A stretch of DNA of 25,765 nt, from assembly GCA_002409325.1 (NCBI GenBank), contig DHUU01000013.1:1-25765 (forward strand), read 5' to 3'. The stretch comes from Bacteroidales bacterium UBA5226 (GTDB taxonomy: Bacteria > Bacteroidota > Bacteroidia > Bacteroidales > UBA932). Both the position numbers and the translations under genes were made by a program. This document shows, in pieces, positions 15,413 through 24,900 of the stretch. Under the pieces are notes generated by a model. That model did no database searches. It saw nothing but the letters and a program-made list of their open reading frames with translations, and was not told the origin of the DNA. The first letter of the stretch is position 1. Each line of letters opens with the position of its first letter.

Positions 15413-17926
15413 ATGATCTATCCGGACCAGTTTGAGCAAAAAATAGGGTTTGACAGGGTACGGGAAATGCTCACGCAGCTGTGCATAAGCCGCTGTGGCC
15501 GTGAACTGGTAGAGGAGGTGGGTTTTATGACCGACCGCGACACCCTGGAAACAGCCCAGGCCAGGACCGCTGAGATGCGTGAAATCTGCCTGTTTGAGCA
15601 GCAATTCCCAACAGACGGATATGAAGATACACTTGTGTTTCTAAAGCAAATGGAAGCACAACCCTCCTGGATACCCCAGGTTCAGGATCTGGTCCGCCTG
15701 CAGACAGCCATCCACACCGTAAGGGCCTTGTTGCATTTTTTTGAACACACCCGCCAGGAAAGCTACCCGGAGCTGAAAACCCTGTGCCGGCACGTTACTT
15801 TTTTCCCCGCCATTGTACAGCGGCTTGAACATATACTGGATAAATTCGGGGCAATCAGGGACAATGCCTCTCCGGAACTGGCAGAAATCCGCAAATCTCT
15901 GAAAAAGAAAGAACAGCAGGTGGTTCAGAAGATCCAGAGTATTCTGAAGGAATCCCGCGACCAGGGAATTACCGAGCCCGATGCCTCGGCCTCTGTAAGG
16001 GACGGAAGGATGCTGATTCCGGTACCTGCTGCGAACAAGAAGAAGCTTCAGGGGTATATCTGTGATGAATCTGCCAGCGGGAAAACAGTTTTCATTGAAC
16101 CCATGGAAGTGGTCAACCTGAACAACCAGATCAGGGAGCTGGAATTTGCCCAACAACGCGAAATTACCAGGATTTTGCAGGAATTTGCGGGATTTCTGCG
16201 GCCATACCTTTCGGATCTGATAGAACAGGCGCGTTTTTTAGGAACTATTGATTTTTTACATGCCAAAGCCAGGTTGGCAATGAAGATGCAGGCAGGAAAG
16301 CCTGTGTTCAATGACGTATCGGGCCTGTATCTGGTGCGGGCGCGCCATCCACTGCTGGAAACGGCTTTGCAACGGGAAGGAAAACAGATTGTTCCGCTTA
16401 CCTTAAAACTGGACACGACAAAACGTATTTTACTGATTTCCGGACCCAACGCCGGGGGCAAATCTGTCTGTCTGAAAACGGTGGGACTGCTGCAATACAT
16501 GTTTCAATGCGGGTTGCTGGTCCCGGCTGCGGAAACCTCGGAGTTTTCCATATTCCGGTCCATCTTCCTTGACATCGGAGATGAACAGTCCCTGGATAAC
16601 GATCTGAGCACCTACAGTTCACACTTGCTGAGCATGAAGGAGATACTGGAACAGGCAGATGAAAATTCTCTTATCCTGATAGATGAATTCGGGGCCGGAA
16701 CAGAACCGGCAGCCGGGGGGGCTATTGCCGAGACATTGCTCCGTCAGTGGGAGCAGCGCGGAAGTTTTGGGGTTATCACTACGCATTACACCAATCTTAA
16801 ATTTTATGCCACCACCAGCAAAGGAGTCCTGAACGGGGCCATGCAGTTTGATGTGCAGAACATACAGCCGCTCTTCAGACTGGAAACCGGAGTCCCGGGG
16901 AATTCCTTTGCATTTGAACTGGCCCGTAAAATGGGCCTGCCGGCAGATCTGATTCAGGCGGCACAGGAAAAAGCCGGTGCCGGCTTTGTAGAGACAGAAC
17001 GGTACATCCGTAACATTGCGCGCAACCGCAGGAAATGGGAGGAAAAGGTGGCCCGCATCAGCCAGACCGACAAAACACTGGAAAACATTACCGATAAATA
17101 TCAGGCAGAACTGACGGAGATCCGCCTGTTGCGAAAACATATGCTGGATGAAGCCCGCAAAGAGGCACTCAGGATCGTAGAGACGGCCAACCGTAAAGTT
17201 GAAAACACCATTAAGGAAATTAAGGAATCACAGGCAGAAAAAGAAAAAACAAAGAGTGTGCGGGATGACCTGCAGGAATTCAGGAAAACACTGTCTCAGG
17301 AAGCGCTGGATGCAGAAGATCTGAAGATCATGCATAAGATGGAACAACTCCGTAAGAGAAAAGAAGCAGGTGAAAAAAGGAAACAGCAACGCGAAAAGCG
17401 TTTGGGCCAGGAAGCGAAAACAAAGCCAAAGGGACAGGACGCCCCGAAGGAAACTGGACCTCTGGCGACTGGAGACAAGGTCCGTACCAAAGACGGAGCT
17501 ATGGTGGGAGAAATACTCTTGATCAAAGGCAACAAGGCTCATCTTGGAATGGGGCAGATTGTTATCTGGACAGAAATTTCAGGACTGGAGAGAATTTCAC
17601 AGAACGAATACCGCACCCATACCCGCATACAAAGAAACCCTCAGGCTGCAAGCCCTGATGACCTGCAGGCACGCCGTCTGCATTTTTACCCGCACCTGGA
17701 TGTGCGCGGACTCAGGGCCGGTGAAGCCCTGGAGGAAGTGACCCGTTTTCTGGACGACGCCCTGGTACTGGGTATGGAGCAGGTGGACATTCTGCATGGA
17801 ACAGGAACCGGCACATTGCGCACCCTGATCAGAGATTACCTGAAAACCGCCCTTGGAGTGGCTTCGTTCCAGGATGAACACGTAGAAAGGGGAGGATCCG
17901 GAATAACCGTAGTATATTTGAAATGA
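15413..17926 (+). CDS. mutS2: MutS2 family ATPase / Smr endonuclease
   Basis: This 837-aa protein has the full MutS2 layout. An N-terminal core and clamp (~1-320) lack the MutS mismatch-recognition domain. The ATPase has Walker A GPNAGGKS (344-351), Walker B LILIDEFGAGTEP (D424 region), and a THYTNLK switch. A long charged coiled coil follows (~520-680, with QREKRLGQEAKTKPKGQD). A KOW-like linker (VRTKDGAMVGEILLIKGNKAHL) leads to a C-terminal Smr domain (LDVRGLRAGEAL from ~762, and HGTGTGTLR from H795). MutS2 acts on branched DNA or stalled ribosomes rather than classic mismatch repair. The ATG is 8 bases after the cdaA stop, and the stop overlaps the next gene's start (ATGA). Confidence 0.95.
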   Translation: MIYPDQFEQKIGFDRVREMLTQLCISRCGRELVEEVGFMTDRDTLETAQARTAEMREICLFEQQFPTDGYEDTLVFLKQMEAQPSWIPQVQDLVRLQTAIHTVRALLHFFEHTRQESYPELKTLCRHVTFFPAIVQRLEHILDKFGAIRDNASPELAEIRKSLKKKEQQVVQKIQSILKESRDQGITEPDASASVRDGRMLIPVPAANKKKLQGYICDESASGKTVFIEPMEVVNLNNQIRELEFAQQREITRILQEFAGFLRPYLSDLIEQARFLGTIDFLHAKARLAMKMQAGKPVFNDVSGLYLVRARHPLLETALQREGKQIVPLTLKLDTTKRILLISGPNAGGKSVCLKTVGLLQYMFQCGLLVPAAETSEFSIFRSIFLDIGDEQSLDNDLSTYSSHLLSMKEILEQADENSLILIDEFGAGTEPAAGGAIAETLLRQWEQRGSFGVITTHYTNLKFYATTSKGVLNGAMQFDVQNIQPLFRLETGVPGNSFAFELARKMGLPADLIQAAQEKAGAGFVETERYIRNIARNRRKWEEKVARISQTDKTLENITDKYQAELTEIRLLRKHMLDEARKEALRIVETANRKVENTIKEIKESQAEKEKTKSVRDDLQEFRKTLSQEALDAEDLKIMHKMEQLRKRKEAGEKRKQQREKRLGQEAKTKPKGQDAPKETGPLATGDKVRTKDGAMVGEILLIKGNKAHLGMGQIVIWTEISGLERISQNEYRTHTRIQRNPQAASPDDLQARRLHFYPHLDVRGLRAGEALEEVTRFLDDALVLGMEQVDILHGTGTGTLRTLIRDYLKTALGVASFQDEHVERGGSGITVVYLK

Positions 17927-18309
17927 AAAATTTTTTATTGATCACACTGTGCCTTGCAACTTTGAGCGCCTGCAGTTGCCGCCAGAAGCCGGAACAGGTT
18001 GCACAGGCGTTTCTGGAATCTTTTTTTGCAGCTGATTATCAGCAGGCGCGTGTTTACGCTACCCCGGAAATCACCGGAATTATTGACAAAACCCAGTCAA
18101 TTCTCGACTCGCTTTCTCAGGAAGAACATCGGGAGGTGATAAGCTACCTGTCTGCAATCAAAGTTACCGTTCAAGCACCTGAAAGGATTAAGGGAGACAC
18201 CATCCGACTAGTTTACCGGGTGGATTTCTCCCGGTTGTCCGAGCCGGGTGAATCGGTTATTACTCTTCGCCGGGAAGGCAGGAACTGGAAAGTTTATGCC
18301 CTAGAATAG
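17923..18309 (+). CDS. Small lipoprotein, NTF2-like (DUF4878-type)
   Basis: This 128-aa protein has a lipoprotein signal (MKNFLLITLCLATLSAC, Cys 17). Its C-terminal region reads EQVAQAFLESFFAADYQQARVY and ends RREGRNWKVYALE. The pattern of a helix that opens a small cone fold, ending with a strand containing GxxWKV, is typical of DUF4878/NTF2-like lipoproteins. Function is unknown. The ATG overlaps the mutS2 stop (ATGA), so it is cotranscribed and probably coupled. Its 3' end overlaps the convergent metK gene by 9 bases. Confidence 0.82.
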   Translation: MKNFLLITLCLATLSACSCRQKPEQVAQAFLESFFAADYQQARVYATPEITGIIDKTQSILDSLSQEEHREVISYLSAIKVTVQAPERIKGDTIRLVYRVDFSRLSEPGESVITLRREGRNWKVYALE

Positions 18310-19512
18310 CCTTGATTTGAAAGTGTCTGCGTAATTGAGTTTTTCCCAGGCAAAGTATTCGATCCCATTTTTGGTAAAGGGATCCCGTCCAAAATGACCA
18401 TAAACCGAGGTGGCTCTGTATATGGGGTTTTTCAGCCGAAGTTCTTCAATGATCCGGGCCGGACGCAGGTCATAAATCCCGGATATGATGTCTGCGATCT
18501 GGGCATCGGATTTTTTGGTAATGGCTGTTCCGAAAGTATTGACGCTCACACTGACCGGCTGTGCAACGCCAATGGCATAGGCCAGCTGAACCTGGATCTC
18601 ACGGGCAGCTCCCGCTGCCACAAGGTTTTTGGCAATATGGCGTGCGGCATAACAGGCAGAACGATCCACCTTGCTTGGGTCCTTGCCGGAAAAAGCACCG
18701 CCGCCATGGGCCCCCCGTCCCCCGTAGGTGTCGACAATGATCTTCCGCCCTGTCAGTCCGGTGTCTCCGTGTGGTCCTCCAATCACAAATTTTCCGGTTG
18801 GATTGACCAGCAGCTTCATATCGTGGTCAAACAGGTGTTTGCGAGAGGGGTGAACCTTATCTATGACCCGGGGTAATAATATATTGAGCACATCTTCAGT
18901 AATCTGCCGGTGCATCATGTGATCTTCGGTAAAAGGATCGTGCTGTGTGGATAAAACCAGGGTGTCTATGCGCTGCGCTTTCTGGTTTTCATCGTACTCT
19001 ATGGTGAACTGGCATTTTGAATCGGGCCTGAGGTAGGTCATCTGCCCGCCTTCCTTGCGGATGGCTGCCAGTTCCATCAGGGTGATGTGCGAAAGGACGA
19101 TGGGAAGCGGCATGAGTTCTTCGGTTTCGGTACAGGCGTATCCAAACATCATTCCCTGGTCTCCGGCTCCCTGTTCGTCGGGGGTATCTCTTATCACGCC
19201 CTGAAAGATATCCGGAGACTGGCTCTCTATAAGAGATATGATTCCGCAGGATTCGGCATCAAATTTATACTCGGCCCTTGTGTACCCAATGTCAGTAATG
19301 ACTTTGCGGGCTACCTCCCGGATGTCCACCCAGGCATTGGAGCGGACCTCGCCGCCTATGATTACCAGACCGGTTGTGACAAAGACCTCGCAGGCCACTT
19401 TTGATTCCGGGTCAAGCCTTATAAACTCATCCAGGATGGCATCGGCTATTTGGTCGGCGATTTTGTCGGGGTGTCCTTCAGACACAGATTCAGAAGTGAA
19501 TAGTGTTCTCAT
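18301..19512 (-). CDS. metK: S-adenosylmethionine synthase
   Basis: This 403-aa MetK makes SAM from methionine and ATP. The signatures are SVSEGHPDKIADQIADAILD at residues 9-28, GAGDQGMMFGYA, and the phosphate-binding GGAFSGKDPSKVDRSACYAA with GGPHGDTGLTGRKIIVDTYG before it. The C-terminus ends NGIEYFAWEKLNYADTFKSRLF. Length and motifs are normal. It is the only gene of its unit and ends tail to tail with the upstream plus-strand lipoprotein gene, sharing 9 bases. A SAM-II-like structure directly before the ATG suggests end-product control by SAM. Confidence 0.97.
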   Translation of the reverse strand: MRTLFTSESVSEGHPDKIADQIADAILDEFIRLDPESKVACEVFVTTGLVIIGGEVRSNAWVDIREVARKVITDIGYTRAEYKFDAESCGIISLIESQSPDIFQGVIRDTPDEQGAGDQGMMFGYACTETEELMPLPIVLSHITLMELAAIRKEGGQMTYLRPDSKCQFTIEYDENQKAQRIDTLVLSTQHDPFTEDHMMHRQITEDVLNILLPRVIDKVHPSRKHLFDHDMKLLVNPTGKFVIGGPHGDTGLTGRKIIVDTYGGRGAHGGGAFSGKDPSKVDRSACYAARHIAKNLVAAGAAREIQVQLAYAIGVAQPVSVSVNTFGTAITKKSDAQIADIISGIYDLRPARIIEELRLKNPIYRATSVYGHFGRDPFTKNGIEYFAWEKLNYADTFKSRLF

Positions 19513-19558
19513 TTTAGCATTTTTAAATGTGGTTGCAAGCAGGCAAATCTGTCCACAT
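19513..19558 (-). ncRNA. SAM-II-like riboswitch upstream of metK
   Basis: Read on the minus strand, stem P1 is ATGTGG (19553-19558) paired with CCACAT (19527-19532), 6 perfect pairs. The loop contains GATTTG and CTTGCAA. After the 3' strand comes TTTAAAAATGCTAAA, running straight into the start codon ATG at 19512. These blocks match what I recall of the SAM-II (metA) consensus: a stem, GAUUU, UUGCA, then a purine-rich tail with GCUAAA just before the gene. The position before a SAM synthase gene and the overlap with the ribosome-binding zone fit translational repression by SAM. A three-base insertion before GATTT is a small deviation. The pseudoknot could not be folded by hand with certainty. 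Confidence 0.7.
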
Positions 19559-19575
19559 GTATGTCAATTGGGTGA

Positions 19576-19583
19576 CAAAGGTA
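19576..19583 (-). promoter_or_regulatory. Candidate -7 box of metK promoter
   Basis: Minus-strand TACCTTTG matches TAnnTTTG exactly. It leaves a leader of about 60 bases that contains the SAM-II-like structure starting about 17 bases further on. No clear TTTG -33 element is seen in the A/T-rich region upstream. Confidence 0.5.
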
Positions 19584-19665
19584 AAAAATCTTTTGAACGG
19601 GAAAATTTTTAATTTTTTTGTTTATAAAAACCGTGCCTTTGTTGATAATTTATAGGGCACATAAA

Positions 19666-19763
19666 CAGCATGTTACGGTTTTTCGCCCTGTTTAAAATCT
19701 GGGTTCAGCCTGTTACGGCGGATAATTTTATAATTTTGCCGTTCAACAGACAGGATCCGTAAC
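19666..19763. repeat. GTTACGG repeats flanking the nuclease gene promoter
   Basis: CAGCATGTTACGG at 19666-19678 is repeated as CAGCCTGTTACGG at 19706-19718, exactly 40 bases apart with 12 of 13 matches. The inverse, CCGTAAC, occurs at 19757-19763. The last two copies bracket the -7 box at 19731-19738. This could be an operator for a DNA-binding regulator, but no regulator gene is seen nearby. Confidence 0.4.
19731..19738 (+). promoter_or_regulatory. Candidate -7 box for the BACON-nuclease gene
   Basis: TAATTTTG matches TAnnTTTG exactly and lies 54 bases before the ATG at 19793. No TTTG -33 element is seen at normal distance. It sits between copies of a GTTACGG repeat that could modulate it. 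Confidence 0.45.
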
Positions 19764-19792
19764 GACAAAAACCGGAATAATCAGAAAAGCTT

Positions 19793-21862
19793 ATGCAGCT
19801 TAGAAAAATCAGCAGAGTGCTTATGGTTCTGGCATTCTTTATTGCCTCGTGTAGTGAGAAGCCTGAGCCACAGACGCTTTCCCTGGACAAGGCACAGGTC
19901 ACCTTTAATGCTTCTGCAGCAGATCAGCTTATTCAGGTTACAGCCAATTGCAGCTGGTCTTTGGCTGTGACAGAAGGCAGCGACTGGCTTTCCGTTACAC
20001 CTCTTCAGGGTCAGGGAAGCGGTACCCTTACACTAACTGCAAAAGCCAATACCGGGGCCGATCGCACGGCTGCCATAAAGATTTATTCAGCAGAAAAGGA
20101 AGTCCGCGTTACCGTTATCCAGAAAGAGCAGGAAATCCTTTACTGGACTGTTTCCCAGCTACGCGCCCTGTACAAGGGGGTCAATGTCACTGTGACTGAA
20201 AAAGTAGTGGTTAAGGCCACAGTCATCAGCAATTACCTGAAATCAGACAACGGGGGGTTGAACAACTATACTTCTCTCAAGGCCATGGTCGTAAGTGACG
20301 GAGTAGCGGGTATTCAGCTCTATTGTGCAGAGGACAATACCACCTTCAGACAGGGCGACAAGGTGGAAATCCAGCTCAAGGACCAGAGCCTGTCTGTATA
20401 CAACAACGGACCCCTTCAGGTAAATGGCATTCCCCTGGCCAATATTACAAAAACCGGCACGGAAACACTGGTGGCAAAGGAAATATCGGCGGCCGGGCTT
20501 CTTACCGGCAATTATGAGTCTATGTACGTAGCCATTCCTTCCGTGCAGGTAGCGGATCAAGACCTTAACAAATCATTTGTTACAGAGTCCGCCCATACCT
20601 CTATTGCTATGGTGGCCAAGACCAAAGAGACATTTGATATCTTCTCCTCCAGATATTCCTCCTTCAAGGATATCACCGTGCCTTCCGGCAGCGGGGTGCT
20701 CAAAGGAATTGCCAGTGTTTATAACAGGCGTTACCAGATATCCATCGCCATGGTTTCCGATTGGGAAGGCCTTACAGACGAACGTTTTTATACAGAGCCC
20801 ACTTTCGCGTTGCCGTCTACAGAAAAAGAAGTCCCCGGTGAGGCGGGTCAATTCACTGTCTCCCTGGCTGCTAACGTTACATGGACCGTCGCTTCTTCAG
20901 ACCCTGATAATTTTGCCGTCTCACCCGCCTCGGGAAGCGGATCTGCGCCGGTTACGGTTACCTATACGCAAAACCCCTCCTTATCCGGATCCCGCACCGC
21001 AGACATTGTTTTTTCCACAACCGATACCGATGTTTTACAGAAAACCGTAACACTACATATTACACAAAGCCCCTTTGAAGCACTGGTTTCAGATCCGGTG
21101 CATGCCTGGATGGAATTGCCCGTGGTCCTGGAGCAGGAAGCATTTGCCTATATATCACACATGACCTCGGTGAAGGGAAAAAGCGTACGTAATTACGCAT
21201 TCTGGTATGATTCGCAAAACCGCCTTTCCCATTGGGTGGCTTACCCGCTTTACCGGGAGATTATGGGCAGCGGGAGCCGTACAGACTCGTGGAACTACAA
21301 CCCTAAGGTTCCCAAACGCTACCAGCCGGTTTTATTTTATTCCTTTGGAAGTTCCAATTACGACAGGGGACACCAGTTACCCTCGGCAGATCGCCTCTAC
21401 TCGGATGATGTCAATGCGAGCACCTTTTATTTTACCAACCTGACGGCGCAAAACGGATCTTTGAATCAAAACCTGTGGGGCAACCTGGAAGTCTACATCA
21501 GGGGATGGGCCCAGGCCTGTGACACAGTGTACGTGGTTACCGGGGCCATGATCAAAACCAAAGAAAATCAAAATGTAGATTACGTTGAAGATAACAATGG
21601 CAACAAGGTGGCTGTTCCCAAGATATATTATAAAGTTTTGTTGAAATATAAAGCCAGCCAGACAGAGAACGGGGGGTATTCCGCCATTGGTTTCTGGTAC
21701 GAGAACCGTGCCTATACCGCAGCCTATCCAACCGCAGCCGACGCCAAAAGCGTTAAAGATATGGAAACGCTTACGGGTTTTGATTTTTTCCACAATTTGC
21801 CCGATAACACAGAAGAGGCGGTTGAGGCATCCTGCAAGCCCGGGGATTGGGGCCTGAATTGA
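19793..21862 (+). CDS. BACON-DUF5689-BACON lipoprotein with C-terminal NUC1 DNA/RNA non-specific endonuclease
   Basis: This 689-aa protein is predicted to be surface anchored. It has a lipoprotein signal (MQLRKISRVLMVLAFFIASC, Cys 20) and BACON domain 1 (~28-115; CSWSLAVTEGSDWLSVTP is the hallmark). A DUF5689 region (~117-335) begins YWTVSQLRALYKG and ends ISIAMVSDWEGL. BACON domain 2 (~336-425) is followed by a Serratia-type nuclease domain (~445-680). The nuclease core is YDRGHQLPSADRL (D524-R525-G526-H527) and LNQNLWGNLE (N558, E566). The Asn-to-Glu spacing of eight residues equals that of Serratia nuclease N119 and E127. The enzyme should cut DNA and RNA with a Mg ion. It is followed by an Oar-type receptor, so nucleic-acid scavenging is a plausible role. 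Confidence 0.88.
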   Translation: MQLRKISRVLMVLAFFIASCSEKPEPQTLSLDKAQVTFNASAADQLIQVTANCSWSLAVTEGSDWLSVTPLQGQGSGTLTLTAKANTGADRTAAIKIYSAEKEVRVTVIQKEQEILYWTVSQLRALYKGVNVTVTEKVVVKATVISNYLKSDNGGLNNYTSLKAMVVSDGVAGIQLYCAEDNTTFRQGDKVEIQLKDQSLSVYNNGPLQVNGIPLANITKTGTETLVAKEISAAGLLTGNYESMYVAIPSVQVADQDLNKSFVTESAHTSIAMVAKTKETFDIFSSRYSSFKDITVPSGSGVLKGIASVYNRRYQISIAMVSDWEGLTDERFYTEPTFALPSTEKEVPGEAGQFTVSLAANVTWTVASSDPDNFAVSPASGSGSAPVTVTYTQNPSLSGSRTADIVFSTTDTDVLQKTVTLHITQSPFEALVSDPVHAWMELPVVLEQEAFAYISHMTSVKGKSVRNYAFWYDSQNRLSHWVAYPLYREIMGSGSRTDSWNYNPKVPKRYQPVLFYSFGSSNYDRGHQLPSADRLYSDDVNASTFYFTNLTAQNGSLNQNLWGNLEVYIRGWAQACDTVYVVTGAMIKTKENQNVDYVEDNNGNKVAVPKIYYKVLLKYKASQTENGGYSAIGFWYENRAYTAAYPTAADAKSVKDMETLTGFDFFHNLPDNTEEAVEASCKPGDWGLN

Positions 21863-21872
21863 TAAATTGTAA

Positions 21873-21880
21873 TATATTTG
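21873..21880 (+). promoter_or_regulatory. Candidate -7 box for the TonB-dependent receptor gene
   Basis: TATATTTG matches TAnnTTTG exactly, shortly after the nuclease stop, and leaves a leader of about 50 bases before the ATG at 21933. The nearest TTG lies at 21847-21849, 23 bases upstream, slightly beyond normal spacing. The receptor may therefore have its own promoter as well as read-through from the nuclease gene. Confidence 0.5.
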
Positions 21881-21932
21881 CACTGTTTTTTGAATCCTGT
21901 ATAGTAACTTATAACAACCTAAATAAACATCT

Positions 21933-24900
21933 ATGAAAAAAGCAATTCAATGTTTTCTCGCTTTTGTGGCGTTAATTTTTCTGAGTGTGGGTGCTTACGC
22001 GCAGGTAACCACCTCGTCTCTTGGTGGCAAAATCACCGACGAGGCCGGAGCAGCTGCAGCAGGAGTGACCCTGGTAGCTACCCACGTGCCTTCAGGGACT
22101 ATGTACGCAGCCATCACCAATAATGATGGCCGCTATACAATTCAAGGGATGCGTCCCGGAGGCCCATATAAGGTAGAAATATCCTACATCGGATACCAGA
22201 CTATTAATTTTACCGATATTACCCTTCAACTTGGAGATCAATACAATTTAAGTGCTGAACTCAAGGAAGAGACATTCCAGCTGGAAGATATTGTGATAGT
22301 GGCCTCTGCTTCATCTGCTTTTGCAGGAGAAAAATTTGGTTCTTCTACCAATATTACCAACCAGAACATCCAGAGTCTGCCTACCATAAGCAGGAGCATA
22401 ACTGACGTTGCCAAACTTTCGCCCTACGGGGGCAGCGGCATGAGCTTTGCCGGCGGCGATGGCCGTTCCTCCAACTTCACAGTGGACGGGGCCAACTTCA
22501 ACAACAACTTTGGTCTGAGTTCCAACCTTCCAGGTGGCGGCACCCCAATTTCAATTGATGCCATTGAAGAAGTTCAGGTGGTGATTGCACCTTTTGATGT
22601 CCGTCAGACCAACTTCATTGGCGGTGGAGTCAACGCCATCACCAAATCAGGTACCAACACTTTGAGAGGAAGCGCCTATATTTATCACCGCAATGAAAAT
22701 ATGCGGGGTAACACAGTTGACGGCGTAGAACTTGGCGAAAGGGGCATTGACCGCAATACCACCTATGGTGTTACGCTGGGTGGTCCCATTGTCAAAAACA
22801 AACTCTTTTTCTTTGTCAACTATGAATACACCCAGACACCCACCATTGTAAACCGCTGGAGGCCTTCAGTTGACGGAGTGGCCAATACAGACCTTTACAT
22901 ATCCCGCACCACCATGGCCGATATGAAGAGGGCTTCTGATTTTTTAATGAGCAAATACGGCTATGATACCGGTTCCTATACCGATTATCCGGCCAATGAA
23001 AGCAACATGAAGATACTGGCCCGCCTGGACTGGAATATCAGCCAGAACCACAACCTTGCCATTCGTTACAACTACACATTGAACAGGGGCTGGAATAACA
23101 CCAACGCGTCTTCCTCCAACTGTATACAACGTACCACGGAAAGCCGCCTGGGACAGTATTCCATGGCTTTTGCCAATTCCATGTACTCTATGGACAACGT
23201 AGTGAATTCCGTCTCTGTGGACCTTAACAGCCGTTTTGGAGACAATATTTCCAACCAGTTGCTTATAACCTATTCGCAGCTTGATGATATCCGCGGATCC
23301 AATTCTGCTAAATTCCCCTTCATTGACATTCTGGAAGGGTACACGGTAGACAACGGAAAACTCACCCAGGCGATTGTTCCTTACATATCGGCCGGTTACG
23401 AGCTATTTACCTGGAACAACGGGGTTCACAACACCGTGATCAACGCCAAGGACGATATTACCTTGTATAAGGGTAACCACAAAATTACCGCCGGCCTGAG
23501 TTTCGAATACCAGATGGCCGACAACTCTTATATGAGAAACGGTACGGGTTACTACCGTTACCGTAGTTTGGACGACTTCCTGAGCGGCGCTGTTCCTGAA
23601 ACGGTAGCCCTGACTTATGGCTATGACGGCGAACAAAACCCGGCTGCCCGCGTGCGCTTCAACCAATTCGGACTGTACGTGCAAGACGAATGGAGTATAG
23701 GACGCAACTTTAAACTCAATTACGGTGTCCGTCTTGATGAAATCATTTTCAACAATAAGGACCTGATGAGAAACAATGCCATTTATGCCATAGAATATGA
23801 TGGCAAGAGTGTTGATACCGGTAAATGGCCCAAACCAAAACTCCAGGTTTCTCCGCGTATCGGATTCAACTGGGACGTATTCGGCAACCGCTCTTTGAAG
23901 ATCCGCGGAGGTTCCGGATTATTCTCGGGACGCCTTCCGCTGGTGTTCTTCACCAATATGCCTACCAACTCGGGTATGGTACAGAACATCGTGGCAATTT
24001 CCACAAGATATTCGGGCGGCATAGCCAATCCAGATGCTCTTCTGGCTGCATTCCAGGGTGATATGATCACCGATGTGGACGCACTGATTGAGAAGCTCCA
24101 CAGCCTTGATCCCAAGAAATTCCCAAAAACCATTTCTCCCGAAGACGGGGTAAAACCCTCCCAGATCAACGGTATTGATCCAAACTTCAGGATGCCCCAG
24201 GTATGGAAATCCTCCATTGCGCTGGATTACAATTTCCCCACCTCGTTCCCCTTCTCCATTAGCGGTGAATATATTTTCAACAAAACAATCAACGGAATAC
24301 AGCTGATGAACTGGAACATAAAGGAAAACGCCGGATTTACACAGCTAAACGGCCCAGACAGGCGTCACATCTATCCCTCCGGTTACAAATACACCAGCAC
24401 CGATGCCTTCGTCCTTACCAACACAAAGAAAGGTTACGGCTGGACAGGCAGCTTCACGTTGAACATGACCCCGGTAGAGAACCTTCATATCATGGCATCC
24501 TACACCCATACGGTCATGAAACAGATCACAGGCATGCCCGGTTCCAATGCAGAGTCTGCCTACCTGTATATTCCCTCAGTAGAAGGCCCCAACTTTGCCG
24601 GACTCAGCAATTCCCAATATGTAACTCCTGACCGTGTTATTGCTTCGGTCTCCTATAAAGACAAGAGCAACAACCACTTCTCCCTGTTCTATGAAGGCTA
24701 TCGCGGAGGTTCCAACTATACCTATATGTATAACGGTGACTTTAACGGGGACAATATCGCTTACGATGTAATGTACATACCAAAAGACGATTCCGAGATC
24801 CTCTTCGCTTCCCAGAGCGACCGTGAACGTTACTGGGCTTATGCAGACCAGGATGCTTACCTGTCAAAGAATAAAGGAAAGTACGCAGAGGCATACAGTG

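Noticed and set aside
19562..19567. TTGACA on the minus strand before metK as a -35 box
   Set aside because: This lineage uses TTTG/TAnnTTTG promoters, and the motif sits inside the expected leader next to the riboswitch-like stem with no matching -10 box.
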